Shown here piece by piece: positions 9,335 through 17,883 of a stretch of 64,000 nt of DNA (positions within the stretch are counted from its first letter, which is position 1; each line of letters begins with the position of its first letter). The translations under genes and the position numbers were made by a program. The notes under the pieces were generated by a model. That model saw only the letters and a list, made by a program, of their open reading frames with translations. It had not been told where the DNA came from and made no database searches. The stretch is taken from assembly GCF_000238395.3 (NCBI RefSeq), contig NZ_CP011025.1, positions 930,001-994,000 on the forward strand. Reading direction: 5' to 3'. This DNA comes from Pseudoalteromonas arctica A 37-1-2 (GTDB lineage Bacteria > Pseudomonadota > Gammaproteobacteria > Enterobacterales > Alteromonadaceae).

Positions 9335-9853
9335 ATGAAATTAAAATTACTCTATGCACTAGCAACTATAAGCTTGAGCTTTAATATTGCAGCGGCGCAA
9401 ACGTGCTACGACGGTGCAGATACCACAACGCCGACAGATAGATTTACCATAAATACAGATGGCACAGTGTCTGATACCGAAACAGGCCTTATGTGGCAAC
9501 GCTGTAGTTATGGGCAAACTTATAATACAGAGACAAAACTTTGCGAAGGCTCTACACCTTCTCTTACTTGGCAAGAAGCACTACGCGGTGCTAAAAATGA
9601 TACAACCGCAGATTACGATGATTGGCAAATGCCTAACATTAAGGAGTTGGCGAGTATTTTAGAGCACAGTTGCACCGAGCCGAGCATTAATGAAGAGGTG
9701 TTTTTTGGTACAAAACTTCAAAACTATTGGTCAAATACATCGGGTGTGAGCACGATGAGCTCTGCATGGGTTTATCAATTTGATAGTGGGCTGAATAGCT
9801 TGCACGCCAAAACTAGTAATGTGTATTTACGGTTAGTTCGCTACGAAGAATAA
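9335..9853 (+). CDS. Secreted DUF1566 (Lcl C-terminal domain) protein
   Basis: A 172-residue exported protein with a Sec signal peptide (hydrophobic run followed by NIAAA, cleavage before QTCYDG). The mature part is a single DUF1566 domain: ETGLMWQRCSYG, LTWQEALRGA, WQMPNIKELASILEHSC, NYWSNTSG and VYLRLVRYEE. It has five cysteines in the mature region, likely forming disulfides in the periplasm or outside. It starts 9 bases after the larger DUF1566 lipoprotein, so the two are almost surely co-expressed; a terminator hairpin follows. Confidence 0.85.
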   Translation: MKLKLLYALATISLSFNIAAAQTCYDGADTTTPTDRFTINTDGTVSDTETGLMWQRCSYGQTYNTETKLCEGSTPSLTWQEALRGAKNDTTADYDDWQMPNIKELASILEHSCTEPSINEEVFFGTKLQNYWSNTSGVSTMSSAWVYQFDSGLNSLHAKTSNVYLRLVRYEE

Positions 9854-9881
9854 AGTACTTACTAAGATTAGACAGATGAAA

Positions 9882-9911
9882 GTGCAGCCTTAAAACCGCT
9901 GCATTTTTTTG
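9882..9911 (+). terminator. Rho-independent terminator after the DUF1566 pair
   Basis: The stem TGCAGC / GCTGCA with a 9-base loop is followed by seven T residues. Confidence 0.75.
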
Positions 9912-10018
9912 TTTTACATAAATTTACGTTATTTCAATAATAAAGCGCTTACAACGTTGTCACTTAGTGCGTTTTTTTGCCATTATAGGCCGTGATTTAA
10001 TTACGAAGGAACATCACG

Positions 10019-10936
10019 GTGTATTTAAGCTATTTTGGCCTGAATGAAAAACCTTTTTCAATTTCGCCCAACCCTCATTACTTATTTTTAAGTGAACGAC
10101 ATAAAGAAGCCTTAGCACACCTTACCTATGGATTAGGTGAAGACGGTGGTTTTGTATTATTAACAGGCGAAGTGGGTACTGGTAAAACTACAATTACCCG
10201 CAGTATGTTAGAGCAGTTACCTGAAAACACGCAAGTAGCGATGATCCATAACCCAGCACTATCAGAGCTGGAGTTATTGGCTAGTATTTGTGATGAGCTC
10301 AACATTAGTTACGATGCTAATAATGCGACGCTTAAAAGTCTTACCGATATTATAAAAAAGCACTTAGAGACCAATAATAAATCGGGTGGGCACACCATAC
10401 TTATAATTGATGAAGCGCAGTTACTTGCCCCTAATGTGCTTGAACAATTACGCTTGCTGACAAATATAGAAACCGATCATAAAAAATTATTACAAATAGT
10501 ATTGGTTGGTCAACCTGAGCTACAAGAGCTTTTAAAGCGCAATGAATTAAGGCAACTCGCCCAGAGAATAACAGCTCGTTACCATTTATTACCACTTACG
10601 CAAGGCCAAACAGTTGCTTACATAAAGCATCGGTTACATGTTGCAGGATGTGATAAAGGAATTTTTTCGATGGATGCCATGCAAGCTGTTCATCAATTAA
10701 CCGGTGGTGTGCCACGATTAATGAACTTGGTATGTGAGCGAGCTTTGGTAGGCACTTTTGCAAAGCAGCAGTTGATAGTTGATAGCGATATAATAAAAAA
10801 GTCAGCACATGAGTCATTACCCATGGATTTTGTAGCGCCAGTTAATGAGGCCAAAAAAGCAACGTCATTTGTACCATATAGCCTTGCATTCGTTGCTTTA
10901 TTTGCCGTAGGCATTGGGCTTTCATTTATTTTATAG
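10019..10936 (+). CDS. GspA/ExeA-like AAA+ ATPase, short form
   Basis: A 305-residue protein with a GTG start preceded by GAAGGA. It begins MYLSYFGLNEKPFSISPNP, the typical opening of ExeA/GspA and MshM ATPases, then Walker A GEVGTGKT (about residues 50-57) and Walker B HTILIIDEAQLL. The C-terminus ends in one hydrophobic helix (SLAFVALFAVGIGLSFIL). ExeA proteins that help place the type II secretion secretin continue past the membrane helix into a peptidoglycan-binding domain; here that domain is absent. The following gene is a GspB-type partner, supporting a GspAB role over MSHA pilus MshM, but secretin genes are not in the window. Confidence 0.88.
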   Translation: MYLSYFGLNEKPFSISPNPHYLFLSERHKEALAHLTYGLGEDGGFVLLTGEVGTGKTTITRSMLEQLPENTQVAMIHNPALSELELLASICDELNISYDANNATLKSLTDIIKKHLETNNKSGGHTILIIDEAQLLAPNVLEQLRLLTNIETDHKKLLQIVLVGQPELQELLKRNELRQLAQRITARYHLLPLTQGQTVAYIKHRLHVAGCDKGIFSMDAMQAVHQLTGGVPRLMNLVCERALVGTFAKQQLIVDSDIIKKSAHESLPMDFVAPVNEAKKATSFVPYSLAFVALFAVGIGLSFIL

Positions 10937-10947
10937 TTAGGTAAGTT

Positions 10948-11985
10948 ATGTCTTATTTATTAGATGCGCTAAAGCAGTCGCAGCAATCAGATATGAGTGC
11001 TGAGCAATACGACTTACAATCAGAGCAGTTAAAGCAACAGCAAGCACTAAAGCGTTATAGACGATTAGCGTTAGTATTTGGTACAAGCTTAGCTGCTTTT
11101 ATTGCTGTAGCTGGTGGGTTTACTACGGGTAAGTGGTTTCAAGGTACTACTTTATTAAACACATCGGAACCCGCTGTAATTAAGGTGGTTGAAAGCGAAA
11201 AATCGTCACCTAAAGAACAAGTTAAAGAAGTAGATGCCGCAGTTGAAAAGCAGCAAATAGCTAAGTTAGAACCCGCTAAAATAGCTCCAAATAATACTGC
11301 AACGATTGAAGGGCAACTTGTACATGTGCAAACACCTAATGGTGTACAGCAAATGTTATTAACGCCTAATGGGCAATATATTCCTATGCCATCGAGTCCG
11401 GTCACGAGCGCAACGGGTTATAATCAGCAGAACGTGCAACAAGTAATGCCAGTTCAAAATTATAATCAGCCAGTATTTAATCCACAAAATAATTACAATC
11501 CAAATAATACACAGAACGCTTCGGTATTTGGGCAAAGTCAAAATACAGCATCAGCTCAACTAGATATGAGTAAATATAAAGTACTAGGTAAGCCAATTAA
11601 TGGTAACAACCAATCTCAACAGATGAGCGATCCTGAGCTTGATGAGGTGCCTACAACACTTAAAAATGCGTTTGCGCAAGCTATACAAGATGTCGAAAAA
11701 AATCAGGATTATGAAGTTACCCATGCATCAAAAACGTCATCACGTGTTGAGCCTGTAGAATTACTACCAGATGGTTTGCAATCAATGTTGCCTAGTATTA
11801 AATATCAAGCGCATATTTATTCATCGAGTGCTGACAAACGTTGGATCAAGCTAAATGGCCGAGAGTTACATGAAGGAGAGAGCATAGGTGCTTTAACTGT
11901 AAGAGAGATTACACCTGAGCAAAGTGTACTTGATTTTGATGGTTATGAGTTTAGCTTAAAGGCTTTGCAAGACTGGCCGCAGTAA
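10948..11985 (+). CDS. GspB-like protein, type II secretion assembly partner
   Basis: A 345-residue protein with a short cytosolic N-terminus (MSYLLDALKQSQQSD, typical of the GspB/ExeB family), one membrane helix at about residues 36-53, then a long Q/N/P-rich periplasmic linker. The C-terminal 70 residues form the GspB domain (YQAHIYSSSADKRWIKLNGR, EGESIGALTV, LDFDGYEFSL). In Aeromonas, ExeB pairs with ExeA to assemble the secretin multimer. The gene follows the ATPase by 11 bases and was likely translated with it. The Q/N-rich linker is long and low in complexity, as expected for a spacer across the periplasm. Confidence 0.87.
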   Translation: MSYLLDALKQSQQSDMSAEQYDLQSEQLKQQQALKRYRRLALVFGTSLAAFIAVAGGFTTGKWFQGTTLLNTSEPAVIKVVESEKSSPKEQVKEVDAAVEKQQIAKLEPAKIAPNNTATIEGQLVHVQTPNGVQQMLLTPNGQYIPMPSSPVTSATGYNQQNVQQVMPVQNYNQPVFNPQNNYNPNNTQNASVFGQSQNTASAQLDMSKYKVLGKPINGNNQSQQMSDPELDEVPTTLKNAFAQAIQDVEKNQDYEVTHASKTSSRVEPVELLPDGLQSMLPSIKYQAHIYSSSADKRWIKLNGRELHEGESIGALTVREITPEQSVLDFDGYEFSLKALQDWPQ

Positions 11986-12001
11986 ACGTTTAGCTATTAT
12001 G

Positions 12002-12032
12002 TTGAGAGCTCGGTAGAATGTTGAGCTCTCAA
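12002..12032. terminator. Hairpin between convergent gspB-like and HD-GYP genes
   Basis: The inverted repeat TTGAGAGCTC / GAGCTCTCAA (10 bp stem, 11-base loop) lies between two converging genes. It has no strong T tract on either side, so it may only be a weak or Rho-aided terminator. Confidence 0.45.
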
Positions 12033-12038
12033 TATTGC

Positions 12039-13232
12039 TTAGGGTAATATTGAGTTTTTATAAAAGCGTTCTAAATCAATATTATATTCTTTAGGTTTCA
12101 CCGCTGATTCAAGGGTATCTAAGGTTTTTTTATTAGATAAATCGATATCTTTTATCTCTGTATAGCGACTATGTTTGGCGCTGTAAAATGTTTTAACGAT
12201 AGGCTTTAGTGGTGTACTGGGATTACTCTCGGTCACTAAACCAACTTTTTGACTCGATAATCTAACGAGCGTTCCTACCGGATGAATACCAATACATTGA
12301 ATAAACTTATTAAGCAGCACGGGATCGAAGCTATCTGGGCATCCGTCTTTTAGTATTTTAAAGGCTTTTATTGGCTCCATGCCTGCTTTGTAAACACGTT
12401 CTGCGGTAAGTGCATCATACACATCTACAATTGATGCCATACGTACGTACTGACTTATTTCGTCGCCCTTTTTACCAAACGGGTAGCCTTTACCATCAAG
12501 CCTTTCATGATGCATACCTGCAATATCAACCGCGATACCCGTTAAGCCAGACTCTTCTAATATTTCTTTACTGAAAAGCGAGTGCATTTTCATTATTTTA
12601 AATTCATCATCGGTAAAGCGGCCCGGCTTATTGAGTATTTCATCAGGGATTTTTATCTTACCAATGTCGTGTAAAAGTGCGCCGGTAGTCAGTTCAACAA
12701 TAATGTTTTTTTCTATACCTAAATGTTTAGCGAAAATCCCCATTAATATCGATACATTAATAGAGTGCTCAAGTAGGTAAGCATCTTTTTGGCGCATTTG
12801 GGTAAGGCAGGCTAGGGCATCTTGGTTTCTAAAAACAGAGTCCATAAAGCCACTTGCCAGCTCTTTGAACGGTGCAATATCTATATCGCGGCCTGCTTTA
12901 ATATCTTTAAATGCTTTTATTTGCAGTGTTTTAGCTTCGTCATACAGTTTTTTTGCCTTTCCCATTTCTTGTTCGGCACTGTGTGTTTTTTGCCAAGGGT
13001 CACGCTTTATTTTTGTTGCAGGTACAGCAATAGGAGCTTTTTCAGGGACTGATTCAATGAGGGTTTTATCAGGGTCGATTTCTACTTCTAAAATACCTGC
13101 TTTTATTAGGTTATTAATACCAGCCTGAGTTTTAACCCAGCCTTGATTTTTAATTTTAATACTGCCAGTTTGTCTAGTAACGCTTTGCACAAACATACCA
13201 GGCAGTAACTGACCTACAGGGATTATTTTCAA
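12039..13232 (-). CDS. HD-GYP domain cyclic-di-GMP phosphodiesterase
   Basis: A 397-residue protein starting with TTG behind an AGAAG sequence. The N-terminal ~130 residues fit the DUF3391 domain often fused to HD-GYP. The catalytic half has the HD motif (LLHDIGKIKIPDEILNKPG), the KMHS histidine and the GYP loop HHERLDGKGYP. Members hydrolyse cyclic di-GMP to pGpG or GMP. All metal-binding histidines and aspartates that I can align are present, so activity is likely. A GGDEF protein lies 4.6 kb away on the same strand, but the two are separated by putA and are not one operon. Confidence 0.93.
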   Translation of the reverse strand: MKIIPVGQLLPGMFVQSVTRQTGSIKIKNQGWVKTQAGINNLIKAGILEVEIDPDKTLIESVPEKAPIAVPATKIKRDPWQKTHSAEQEMGKAKKLYDEAKTLQIKAFKDIKAGRDIDIAPFKELASGFMDSVFRNQDALACLTQMRQKDAYLLEHSINVSILMGIFAKHLGIEKNIIVELTTGALLHDIGKIKIPDEILNKPGRFTDDEFKIMKMHSLFSKEILEESGLTGIAVDIAGMHHERLDGKGYPFGKKGDEISQYVRMASIVDVYDALTAERVYKAGMEPIKAFKILKDGCPDSFDPVLLNKFIQCIGIHPVGTLVRLSSQKVGLVTESNPSTPLKPIVKTFYSAKHSRYTEIKDIDLSNKKTLDTLESAVKPKEYNIDLERFYKNSILP

Positions 13233-13294
13233 ATTTATTACTTCTATTGTTAATCTTTCATTAAGCTAACAAATATATACGTTACTACCTAATA

Positions 13295-13325
13295 AAAAAG
13301 GCACTTTTCAGTGCCTTTTTTATTT
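13295..13325 (-). terminator. Terminator of putA
   Basis: The perfect inverted repeat AAAAAAGGCAC / GTGCCTTTTTT with a 6-base loop lies 25 bases beyond the putA stop codon. Being flanked by A and T tracts it could work in both directions. Confidence 0.85.
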
Positions 13326-13349
13326 TTTAGTTAAAAAGCATTAGCTTAA

Positions 13350-16300
13350 TTATTCATCATCTTCAACAAGCGTCATTAGTGATGTGTTACCACCTGATGC
13401 TGTTGTATCAATACTGATTGTTTTTTCAGTAATAAGACGTTTGATTAATGTATCGTAATACTCAGAGCTAATTACTGGTAAAATAGCACCTTTACGCTGT
13501 GCAAGCTGTTGACTAAAGTAGCCCAAGCGAGACGAGCGAGCAGCAACTACCGCACCGGCTAAATGAGGGTGCGCCAAAATAGCTTGTAACTGGTTAGGTT
13601 TAGCTACTTGGAAAACACCTTCTGCAACACCTGTAGAGATAAATTTATCTTTAAAGGCAACGGCTTCATCATAAAACAGCTCAGACGCTACAGTAATTAC
13701 CGTATTACCTGCGGCAATAGCAGTGATGATAGACAATGCCCAGAAGTTAAATGATGTGCTCTTATCTGCATAACACACTACACAACCACGTGCTTCTAGA
13801 TGAAGTGTATTAGACTCACCCGTTGGCCCAGGCAGGGTAGTAAACTTACGCATGTGCTTTTCAAGGCGGTTAAGCTGTGCACGTGCTTCTGATAATGTTA
13901 ATGCTAAGTCGTCTGCTAAATCGTCGATAATTTCTACCGTCGCGATTTTAGCAAGCAACTGACGTACAGCCGAAACACGGTCGTTTAGTGGTGTTGCACG
14001 CCAGATTTTCTCATCGCGCATTGAGTTAGCCATTAGCTTTTTAACTTGCTCATTCGCACCGCTGTAGTGGTGTAAATCAAGTTCGTCAGGCGTTAGGTTA
14101 GTCATTTGTACGTTATCTGGTGATGCTTTTTCTTTTACTAAACGTTGTAGGTAGTTAGGGCCACCGGCTTTAGGGCCAGTACCTGATAAACCACGGCCAC
14201 CAAACGGTTGCACACCAACAATGGCACCAATCATGTTTCGGTTAATGTAAACATTACCCGCACGTGACATTTTAGCAAGGTACTCACAGCGCTCTTCAAT
14301 ACGTGAGTGAACACCCATTGTCAGACCATAGCCCGTGTTATTTATTTGATCCATCACATCATCAAGTTCATTCGATTTAAAGCGAACAATATGAACACAT
14401 GGGCCAAATACTTCACGTTTAAGTACTGATAAGTCTTTAATTTCGTATAAACGAGGAGCAAAAAAGTATGCGCCATTTTGAGTATTATCAGGAATTTTAC
14501 ATTCGTAATGAAGTATAGAATTACCTTTTAAGTACTCAACGTGTTCATTTAAGTTTTTAAGTGCTTTTTCATCAATTACCGGACCAACATCAGTTGATAG
14601 TAACGATGGGTCGCCAATGTGTAACTCAGCTAGAGCGCCTTTAAGCATTTCGATAATGCCATCTGCTACGTCATCTTGAATGAATAAAACACGAAGAGCA
14701 GAACAACGTTGGCCAGCACTTTGAAAACCAGAACTGATCACATCGTCAACTACTTGCTCAGGAAGCGCCGTTGAGTCAACAATCATACAGTTTTGGCCAC
14801 CTGTTTCTGCAATTAACGGTACTTGAATATCGTTACGTGCAGCAAGTGTTTGAGAAATTAATGTGCCTGTTTCAGTAGAACCTGTAAACATAACCGCTTG
14901 AATGCGCTCATCTGGAACAATTGTTTTACCTACTTCTGAGCCGCGAGCGATAACAGGTTGAACAACGTGCTCAGGTAAACCAACAGATAGCATTAGTTCA
15001 ATGGCACGAAGGGCGATTAAACTTGTTTGCTCAGCAGGCTTAGCAATTACAGTGTTACCTGTAACAATCGCAGCAGCAACTTGACCTAAAAATATTGCAA
15101 GCGGGAAGTTCCACGGGCTAATACATAAAATAACGCCACGGGCTTCAAAACGCTCATCTTTAGATAACTCTTCAGCGCGCGCTGCGTAGTAACGACAAAA
15201 ATCAACCGCTTCACGTACTTCATCAATACCATCTTGCGCTACTTTACCCGCTTCTTTAATACAGATAGCGACTAGTTCATCATGATGACGCTCTAAAATG
15301 TCAGCAACGCGACGCAGTAAATTAGCACGCTCTTTTACTGGTGTTTGTGACCATGATTCAAGTGCCGCTTCAGCGTTAGCCAGTAATACTTTCATCTCTT
15401 CGCCAGTTTGTAACTTAACGTGGCCGATGATTTCTTTGTGATTTGCTGGGTTTTTAACAGCCAATGAGCCTTCTGGTACTTGGCTTTGCTCAATTAAGTG
15501 CTCATTAAACCATGTTTCAAGATTCTCTTTGAAAGGGGTAATAACGTTAATATCGGTTAAATCCATGCCTTTAGAGTTAGCACGTTCTTCACCGTATAAA
15601 TCAATTGGCATTTTGATTTGCGTATTGTACTTGTTACGCAGGCCTTGCAGTGTTTCTACAGGGTCTGGTAGTAATGATTCAACAGGTTTTGTTGTATCTA
15701 CAATCGCGTTTACAAATGATGAGTTAGCACCATTTTCTAACAAACGACGAACAAGGTAAGCAAGTAGGTCTTCGTGTTGACCAACCGGTGCATATACACG
15801 ACATTGAATTTTTTCTTCGTTAACGATTTGGTCGAATAATGATTCACCCATACCGTGCAAACGTTGAAATTCAAAACCTGTGTTATCGCCTTTCGCTACT
15901 TCTAAAATAGTCGCGGCAGTGTAAGCGTTATGTGTAGCAAATTGTGGATAAAGTACGTCGCGCGCTTCAAGCATTTTAATTGCACATGCTTTGTAAGAAA
16001 CATCGGTTGTTGCTTTACGAGTAAATACAGGGAAATGCTCTAAACCATCTTGTTGTGTGGTTTTGATTTCAGTATCCCAGTACGCGCCCTTAACTAAACG
16101 TACCATCATCTTACGACCAACACGTGTTGCAAGGTCTGTTAGCCATTCAATTACAAAAATAGCGCGTTTTTGGTACGCTTGAACCGCTAAGCCAAATCCT
16201 TGCCAATCACCAAGATCTTCATCACTAAATACCGCTTCAATGACATCTAATGAAATATCTAAACGGTCAGCTTCTTCAGCATCAACGGTAAAGCCGATAT

Positions 16301-17153
16301 CGTATTTCTTAGCAGCAAGCGCAAGTTCTTTTAACTTAGGGACTATTTCTTCCATCACACGGTCTTTATGAGTGAACTCATAACGTGGATGAATAGCAGA
16401 AAGCTTAACTGAAATACCAGGGCTCTTAATTGGACCACGACCATTTGCCGCTTTACCAATCGAGTGTATAGCATTCATGTAGCTGTCAAAGTAACGCTTC
16501 GCATCTTTCATTGTGCGCGCGCCTTCGCCTAGCATATCGTAAGAATATACATAACCTTTTTGCTCTGTATCGGCAGCACGTTCAATTGCTTCGTCAATGG
16601 TACGACCCATAACGAATTGCTTACCCATAATTTTCATAGCAAAATTTACAGACTTACGAATAACTGGCTCACCTAAACGACCAATGGTCTTTTTAAGCAT
16701 GCCGAACTGTTGTTCTTTCGTTTTGTCTGTGTAGTTAACCATTTTACCGGTAACTAATAATCCCCAAGAAGACGCGTTTACGAATAAAGAATCGCTGCTG
16801 CCTAAATGAGAGCTCCAATCACCTTTCGCTAACTTGTCACGAATAAGTACATCTTGAGTCGCTTTATCTGGTACGCGAAGCAGTGCTTCGGCCAAACACA
16901 TTAATACAACGCCTTCTTCACTAGAGAGTGAAAATTCATTTAAAAGCGCATCAACACCGCCTTGCCCATCTTGCTCTTTACGAATGTTTAAAACAATCTG
17001 GCGGGCTCTTTCCCAGGCACGACTTCGTGCTTTTACGCCTACTTCTGCAAGCGGTAAAATATGATCAATAACCGCATTTTCATCTATGCGGTAGAAGTCA
17101 CGGATTCTTTGTCTAATAGGACAAATCGTTGTTAAATCGCCGTTGAATAACAT
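13350..17153 (-). CDS. putA: Bifunctional proline dehydrogenase / delta-1-pyrroline-5-carboxylate dehydrogenase PutA
   Basis: A 1267-residue enzyme that oxidises proline to glutamate in two steps, the first FAD-dependent at the membrane and the second NAD-dependent. The ATG at 17153 has a GAGGG at good spacing; an in-frame TTG at 17159 overlaps that site. The proline dehydrogenase part has SPGISVKLSAIHPRYE, MVRLVKGAYWD and the LENGANSSFV substrate loop. The aldehyde dehydrogenase part has SPWNFPLA, ETGGQN and the catalytic cysteine in SAGQRCSALRVL. Unlike E. coli PutA it lacks the N-terminal ribbon-helix-helix domain, so it cannot be its own repressor. The divergent Lrp-family gene and the Lrp-like site between them probably take that role. 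Confidence 0.97.
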   Translation of the reverse strand: MLFNGDLTTICPIRQRIRDFYRIDENAVIDHILPLAEVGVKARSRAWERARQIVLNIRKEQDGQGGVDALLNEFSLSSEEGVVLMCLAEALLRVPDKATQDVLIRDKLAKGDWSSHLGSSDSLFVNASSWGLLVTGKMVNYTDKTKEQQFGMLKKTIGRLGEPVIRKSVNFAMKIMGKQFVMGRTIDEAIERAADTEQKGYVYSYDMLGEGARTMKDAKRYFDSYMNAIHSIGKAANGRGPIKSPGISVKLSAIHPRYEFTHKDRVMEEIVPKLKELALAAKKYDIGFTVDAEEADRLDISLDVIEAVFSDEDLGDWQGFGLAVQAYQKRAIFVIEWLTDLATRVGRKMMVRLVKGAYWDTEIKTTQQDGLEHFPVFTRKATTDVSYKACAIKMLEARDVLYPQFATHNAYTAATILEVAKGDNTGFEFQRLHGMGESLFDQIVNEEKIQCRVYAPVGQHEDLLAYLVRRLLENGANSSFVNAIVDTTKPVESLLPDPVETLQGLRNKYNTQIKMPIDLYGEERANSKGMDLTDINVITPFKENLETWFNEHLIEQSQVPEGSLAVKNPANHKEIIGHVKLQTGEEMKVLLANAEAALESWSQTPVKERANLLRRVADILERHHDELVAICIKEAGKVAQDGIDEVREAVDFCRYYAARAEELSKDERFEARGVILCISPWNFPLAIFLGQVAAAIVTGNTVIAKPAEQTSLIALRAIELMLSVGLPEHVVQPVIARGSEVGKTIVPDERIQAVMFTGSTETGTLISQTLAARNDIQVPLIAETGGQNCMIVDSTALPEQVVDDVISSGFQSAGQRCSALRVLFIQDDVADGIIEMLKGALAELHIGDPSLLSTDVGPVIDEKALKNLNEHVEYLKGNSILHYECKIPDNTQNGAYFFAPRLYEIKDLSVLKREVFGPCVHIVRFKSNELDDVMDQINNTGYGLTMGVHSRIEERCEYLAKMSRAGNVYINRNMIGAIVGVQPFGGRGLSGTGPKAGGPNYLQRLVKEKASPDNVQMTNLTPDELDLHHYSGANEQVKKLMANSMRDEKIWRATPLNDRVSAVRQLLAKIATVEIIDDLADDLALTLSEARAQLNRLEKHMRKFTTLPGPTGESNTLHLEARGCVVCYADKSTSFNFWALSIITAIAAGNTVITVASELFYDEAVAFKDKFISTGVAEGVFQVAKPNQLQAILAHPHLAGAVVAARSSRLGYFSQQLAQRKGAILPVISSEYYDTLIKRLITEKTISIDTTASGGNTSLMTLVEDDE

Positions 17154-17241
17154 AAGCAACCCTCAGGAGTGTTAAGAATTAAAGTAAAATTAATTACCAA
17201 TAAATTACCAGTGATATTGTGAGTGCATTCTAATTAAATTT

Positions 17242-17256
17242 CAGCAGAATATGCTG
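17242..17256. promoter_or_regulatory. Probable Lrp-family operator in the putA / regulator divergent region
   Basis: CAGCAGAATATGCTG is an interrupted palindrome that matches 13 of 15 positions of the E. coli Lrp consensus (YAGHAWATTWTDCTR). It lies between the divergent starts of putA and the Lrp-family regulator. Binding by that regulator is an inference. Confidence 0.55.
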
Positions 17257-17322
17257 GTTAAATTTCGCGTTTTACGATAATTTACAGGGCATAAATTTAA
17301 CTTATCCGCATAAAATTCTGTT

Positions 17323-17805
17323 ATGACAATTCCAAATAGATTACGCATGCTAGATCGTATTGATTTAGCCATACTAGACGTTCTACAAAAGAACGGCAGA
17401 ATTTCAAATGTTAACCTCGCAAAACAGGTTAATTTGAGTGCAAGCCCGTGCCTAGATCGTGTAAAACGATTAGAGCAAGAAGGCTATATCGAAGGCTACT
17501 ACGCCAAGCTTAGCGAAGCTAAACTTAATCAGAGCTTAGTAGCGCATGTTCAAGTATCGCTTGTTGCTTCAAATACAGCTGTATTTAAAGTATTTAGAGA
17601 GCACATATTAAGGATAGAACAAGTAGTCGAATGTGACATGGTTGCTGGTGGTTATGATTACTTATTAAAAATTCGCGTTTCTAATATGGAAGAATATAGA
17701 CAAGTTCTTGGCGACTTAGTAGATATTCCCGGCGTGGGCACTCATCATACTTATATGGTGATCGAAAAGATTAAAAAGGACGAAGGATTGCTAATCGATA
17801 TTTAA
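17323..17805 (+). CDS. putR: Lrp/AsnC-family transcriptional regulator, probable proline-responsive activator of putA
   Basis: A 160-residue protein with the N-terminal helix-turn-helix of the Lrp family (LDRIDLAILDVLQKNGRISNVNLAKQVNLSASPCLDRVKRLE) and a C-terminal RAM ligand-binding domain (residues about 75-150, with CDMVAGGYDYLLKIRV). It is divergent from putA with 169 bases between the starts. In several proteobacteria whose PutA lacks its own DNA-binding domain, a divergent Lrp-type gene (PutR, BkdR-like) activates putA when proline is present. That pairing is the reason for the name; the DNA evidence is the Lrp-like palindrome between them. Confidence 0.9.
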   Translation: MTIPNRLRMLDRIDLAILDVLQKNGRISNVNLAKQVNLSASPCLDRVKRLEQEGYIEGYYAKLSEAKLNQSLVAHVQVSLVASNTAVFKVFREHILRIEQVVECDMVAGGYDYLLKIRVSNMEEYRQVLGDLVDIPGVGTHHTYMVIEKIKKDEGLLIDI

Positions 17806-17821
17806 GCTTTTCTCAAGTAAT

Positions 17822-17845
17822 AAAAAACCGCAATTGCGGTTTTTT
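17822..17845. terminator. Bidirectional terminator between the Lrp-family gene and the GGDEF gene
   Basis: The perfect palindrome AAAAAACCGCAATTGCGGTTTTTT lies between converging genes, so it can end transcription from both sides. Confidence 0.85.
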
Positions 17846-17883
17846 ATTTTAGTAGATAAATGCTATACCAAATAGTTAGTACA

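Noticed and set aside
17154..17159. TTG start of putA two codons upstream
   Set aside because: It abuts the GAGGG ribosome-binding sequence; the ATG at 17153 has correct spacing.
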